Assembly (NCBI GenBank): GCA_014860005.1
Contig: JACZKP010000135.1
Location: 1 to 62,721, forward strand
DNA: 62,721 bases
Reading direction: 5' to 3'
From: Verrucomicrobiota bacterium
GTDB lineage: Bacteria > Verrucomicrobiota > Verrucomicrobiae > Limisphaerales > UBA11358
The notes below the pieces were generated by a model, which did not search any database, was not told the origin of the DNA, and saw only the letters and a list, made by a program, of their open reading frames with translations. Shown one piece after another: positions 60,747-62,721 of this stretch (the first letter of the stretch is position 1; each line of letters opens with the position of its first letter). The position numbers were made by a program, and so were the translations under genes.

Positions 60747-62315
60747 ATGAGTAAGACCAATCGCGTTCAGCAGAATTTACTCGCTCTTATTCTGATTCTT
60801 GTGGTCACGCATGTTGCCAGCACCGTTGAGCGGCAAATTCCACCGGCGTTCGGCCCGCACGTCAAGCTCACGACCGAAGATTTCGCCGAAAGCAAATCCT
60901 TCACCGCCAAGGACCGCATTATTGGGACCTACTTTTTCTACTGGTACGACATCCACAGCAAAAGCCACATCATCAATCACGATGGCACGGACGCGCTCAC
61001 GACGCATCCGCCGACGCTGGAAGATTTCTCCTACAAGTCCGCGAGTTGGTACAAGAAGGAATTGATGGACATGGAGGCGGCCGGAATTGACGTGGCACTG
61101 ATGGTGTTCTGGGGCGCCCCGTCGGAGCAGGACGCGAAGGCGGGATTGCACTGGAGTTACGCCGGCTTGCCGCCATTGATCCAAGCGCGCGAGGAATTGT
61201 TGCGTGAAGGGAAACGACCGCCGCGCATCGGTCTGTTTTACGACACCAGCACGCTGCAATACAACCAGTGGAGTTATCACGCCGACCTCACGACGGACTA
61301 CGGCAAGCGTTGGTTCTACGCCACGGTGCGCGATTTCTTTTCCTGCATCCCGCCGAAACATTGGGCGATGATTGACGAGAAACCGATCGTGCTGCTCTAC
61401 GCGTCGGGCTTCGCGAAGAAATGGGATCAGGGATTCATTGATTACACCAAGTCGGAGTTTCCCAGGGAGTTCGGCGGACGCGAGCCGTGGATTGCGCCGC
61501 AGGATTCATGGGGCGTGAAGGGGGACAACACCTGTGCGTGGGGTGGGGCGCTGGCGTTTCGCAATCCGGGCATCGGCGAAATCGGACCGGGCTACGATCA
61601 TTCCGCCGTGCCGGGCCGCGCGCCGCTGGTGCGCGAGCGCGAGGGTGGCAGGTTCTACGAGGAAAGCTGGCTCAAGTTTCTGCGCCGCCCGTCACCTTTC
61701 GTGATGATCGAAACGTGGAACGAATTTCACGAAGGCACGGACATTGCGGAGTCCAGGGAATATGGCCGGCAATACATCGAACTGACACGGAAGTATTCCG
61801 ACCTGTTCAAGCAGGGTTGGAAACCGCCGTGGCCCAAGGGCGCGTTCAACAATGCCAGGTCGGTTTCCGCCACGGCCGGCAGTGCCCGTGCGGACCAGGG
61901 ACTGATCCTCGTGACGGCGGAGGATGGTCAGACGGCGGTGCGGGCGATGCAGGGTAGAAAAGGCTGGTTCGGCGTGCCCTTCAAAAGCGGCCACAGCCTT
62001 TACCTCTATTTTCAAATGGATGATTCCTTCAAAGCGGAGGGCGTGATGAATGTGACGCTGGAAATCGAATACTACGATGCCGCGCCTGGACAGTTGGGCG
62101 TGGACTTCGATGGCAGCGACACGAGCGCGCCGTTCAGCGGGGCCTACAGTCGGAGCCAGCGGATTCAATTGACCGGCGACCAACGGTGGAAGACCGCCAG
62201 CCTCAAGCTGGACGCCGCCCGTTTTCTCAATTCCCAGAACGCAGGCGCGGATTTTCGCGTGGTCGCGGAAGCGGCGGAATTTGGCTTGAGCAAGGTGACG
62301 CTGGTGCGGCGTTGA
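60747..62315 (+). CDS. Exported DUF5010-like glycoside-hydrolase-fold protein
   Basis: This 522-residue protein has a hydrophobic signal (LLALILILVVTHVASTVERQ) and a TIM-barrel-like domain (about 35-375) resembling DUF5010 and GH99/GH71-like enzymes. Characteristic stretches are IGTYFFYWYDIHSKSHIINH and PFVMIETWNEFHEGTDIAES, which ends a barrel strand with an acidic pair. The C-terminal module (about 390-522) is beta-rich and similar to DUF5010 C-terminal or carbohydrate-binding domains (EIEYYDAAPGQLGVDFDGSD). It may act on polysaccharide; activity is inference. ATG 60747 begins the signal. It is the last protein gene in the window. Confidence 0.78.
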   Translation: MSKTNRVQQNLLALILILVVTHVASTVERQIPPAFGPHVKLTTEDFAESKSFTAKDRIIGTYFFYWYDIHSKSHIINHDGTDALTTHPPTLEDFSYKSASWYKKELMDMEAAGIDVALMVFWGAPSEQDAKAGLHWSYAGLPPLIQAREELLREGKRPPRIGLFYDTSTLQYNQWSYHADLTTDYGKRWFYATVRDFFSCIPPKHWAMIDEKPIVLLYASGFAKKWDQGFIDYTKSEFPREFGGREPWIAPQDSWGVKGDNTCAWGGALAFRNPGIGEIGPGYDHSAVPGRAPLVREREGGRFYEESWLKFLRRPSPFVMIETWNEFHEGTDIAESREYGRQYIELTRKYSDLFKQGWKPPWPKGAFNNARSVSATAGSARADQGLILVTAEDGQTAVRAMQGRKGWFGVPFKSGHSLYLYFQMDDSFKAEGVMNVTLEIEYYDAAPGQLGVDFDGSDTSAPFSGAYSRSQRIQLTGDQRWKTASLKLDAARFLNSQNAGADFRVVAEAAEFGLSKVTLVRR

Positions 62316-62347
62316 AACCGGACGGGGAGGTTGCCGGCGGGCTGGTT

Positions 62348-62423
62348 TGGTGGAGCCTAGGGGATTCGAACCCCTGACCTTCTCATTGCGAACGAGACGC
62401 TCTACCAACTGAGCTAAGACCCC
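62348..62423 (-). tRNA. tRNA-Ala (anticodon CGC)
   Basis: On the minus strand the 73-base body folds into a full cloverleaf. The acceptor arm GGGGTCT pairs with AGGCTCC (one G-U). The D-arm is GCTCAGTTGGTAGAGC. The anticodon arm TCTCG-TTCGCAA-TGAGA gives the loop TTCGCAA with anticodon CGC. The T-arm is AGGGGTTCGAATCCCCT. The discriminator base is A and the CCA end is encoded (62348-62350 on the plus strand read TGG). Confidence 0.95.
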
Positions 62424-62721
62424 GACCACCTCGTAAGCATCGCGATTTGACGATTAACTGGCAAGACCTAAAAGGCTAAAAGGCGCTATGCATGCTGGAA
62501 GGCGAGCCACGCCGACGAAGCTCAGGCGTATTTGAATCAGTCTGACGATGCGGAGGCGCCGGAGTTTCCCAAAGACCCGAAGCCTAGGAATTTGTCGGAC
62601 TTAGAAAACCGATTGAAGGAGTGGAAACTATTGCGGTCCCCGGTCGCTGCTAATACCGAGGGTCTGCGGCCCGCTCGCCGGGCCGCTGCTGGCATTCCCG
62701 GCCGCTCCGGTTGGCTTTTTG
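62424..62721 (+). other. Right edge with an unassigned open frame
   Basis: The last 298 bases hold no recognisable gene. One plus-strand frame is open from 62472 to the window end (about 83 codons). Its acidic middle part, EAPEFPKDPKPRNLSDLENR followed by LKEWKLLRSPVAANTEG, reads like a genuine protein. It lacks an ATG; a TTG at 62532 is the only plausible start seen. It could be the 5' end of a gene or a remnant. Confidence 0.3.

Noticed and set aside
1..62721. CRISPR array or prophage
   Set aside because: No evenly spaced direct repeats, no cas, integrase or capsid genes were seen in the window.

Overview
The window is visibly GC-rich chromosomal DNA that reads as a member of the Verrucomicrobiota, most likely of the Pedosphaera/Limisphaera type. 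This placement is inferred from gene content and from repeats I recognise, not from a marker-gene tree. The clues are a fused SecDF behind YajC, a pseudopilin ending in an H-X9-DG motif, several secreted PQQ-type propellers, a Tat-exported Gfo/Idh/MocA oxidoreductase, and many palindromic elements of the kind that encode peptides such as GTGVPPV...GRDARAT. No phage, transposase, rRNA operon or CRISPR array was seen. One tRNA-Ala lies near the right end.

Layout. 1-6164: yajC-secDF, a TerC-family membrane protein and recJ. 6296-18586: a secreted PQQ propeller, a ligand-sensing histidine kinase with its NarL-type regulator, a large exported protein of unknown role, an H-X9-DG pseudopilin, an NlpC/P60 lipoprotein and a DCC/lipase-maturation-factor fusion. 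18774-36367: a complex I (nuo) cluster in the order A-B-C-[two-gene nucleotidyltransferase cassette, EF-hand PQQ lipoprotein]-D-I-H-J-K-L-M-[zinc-ribbon protein, DNA adenine methylase, HNH nuclease, small basic protein]-M2-N. NuoE, F and G are not in the window. 36364-44282: a secreted metalloprotease-like protein, a D-cysteine desulfhydrase-like gene broken by one in-frame TAG, a photolyase, a lipoprotein MsrB and a three-gene ABC exporter. 44584-49957: three pilin-like genes followed by a membrane protein with two REC domains. 50089-62423: a bifunctional-nuclease-family protein, holA, a STAS protein, a large hybrid kinase, an enolase-superfamily enzyme, an exported oxidoreductase, small proteins, a MOSC protein, a DUF5010-like protein and tRNA-Ala.

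How the genes work together. The nuo block encodes the 11 core membrane and connecting-arm subunits of complex I plus a second, divergent NuoM. Without NuoEFG beside them, the electron donor is open: either the NADH module is elsewhere or the complex takes electrons from another carrier. Two foreign-looking cassettes sit inside the operon. One (20488-21317) overlaps or abuts its neighbours and looks like an uncharacterised nucleotidyltransferase pair, possibly toxin-antitoxin. The other (31137-33310) looks like a compact restriction-modification system.

The most striking pattern is that palindromic repeats have entered the complex I genes in frame. The antiporter-like subunits NuoL, NuoM and NuoM2 each carry a different palindrome in a soluble loop, the NuoJ tail is repeat-derived, and three nuo spacers consist mostly or wholly of repeat sequence.
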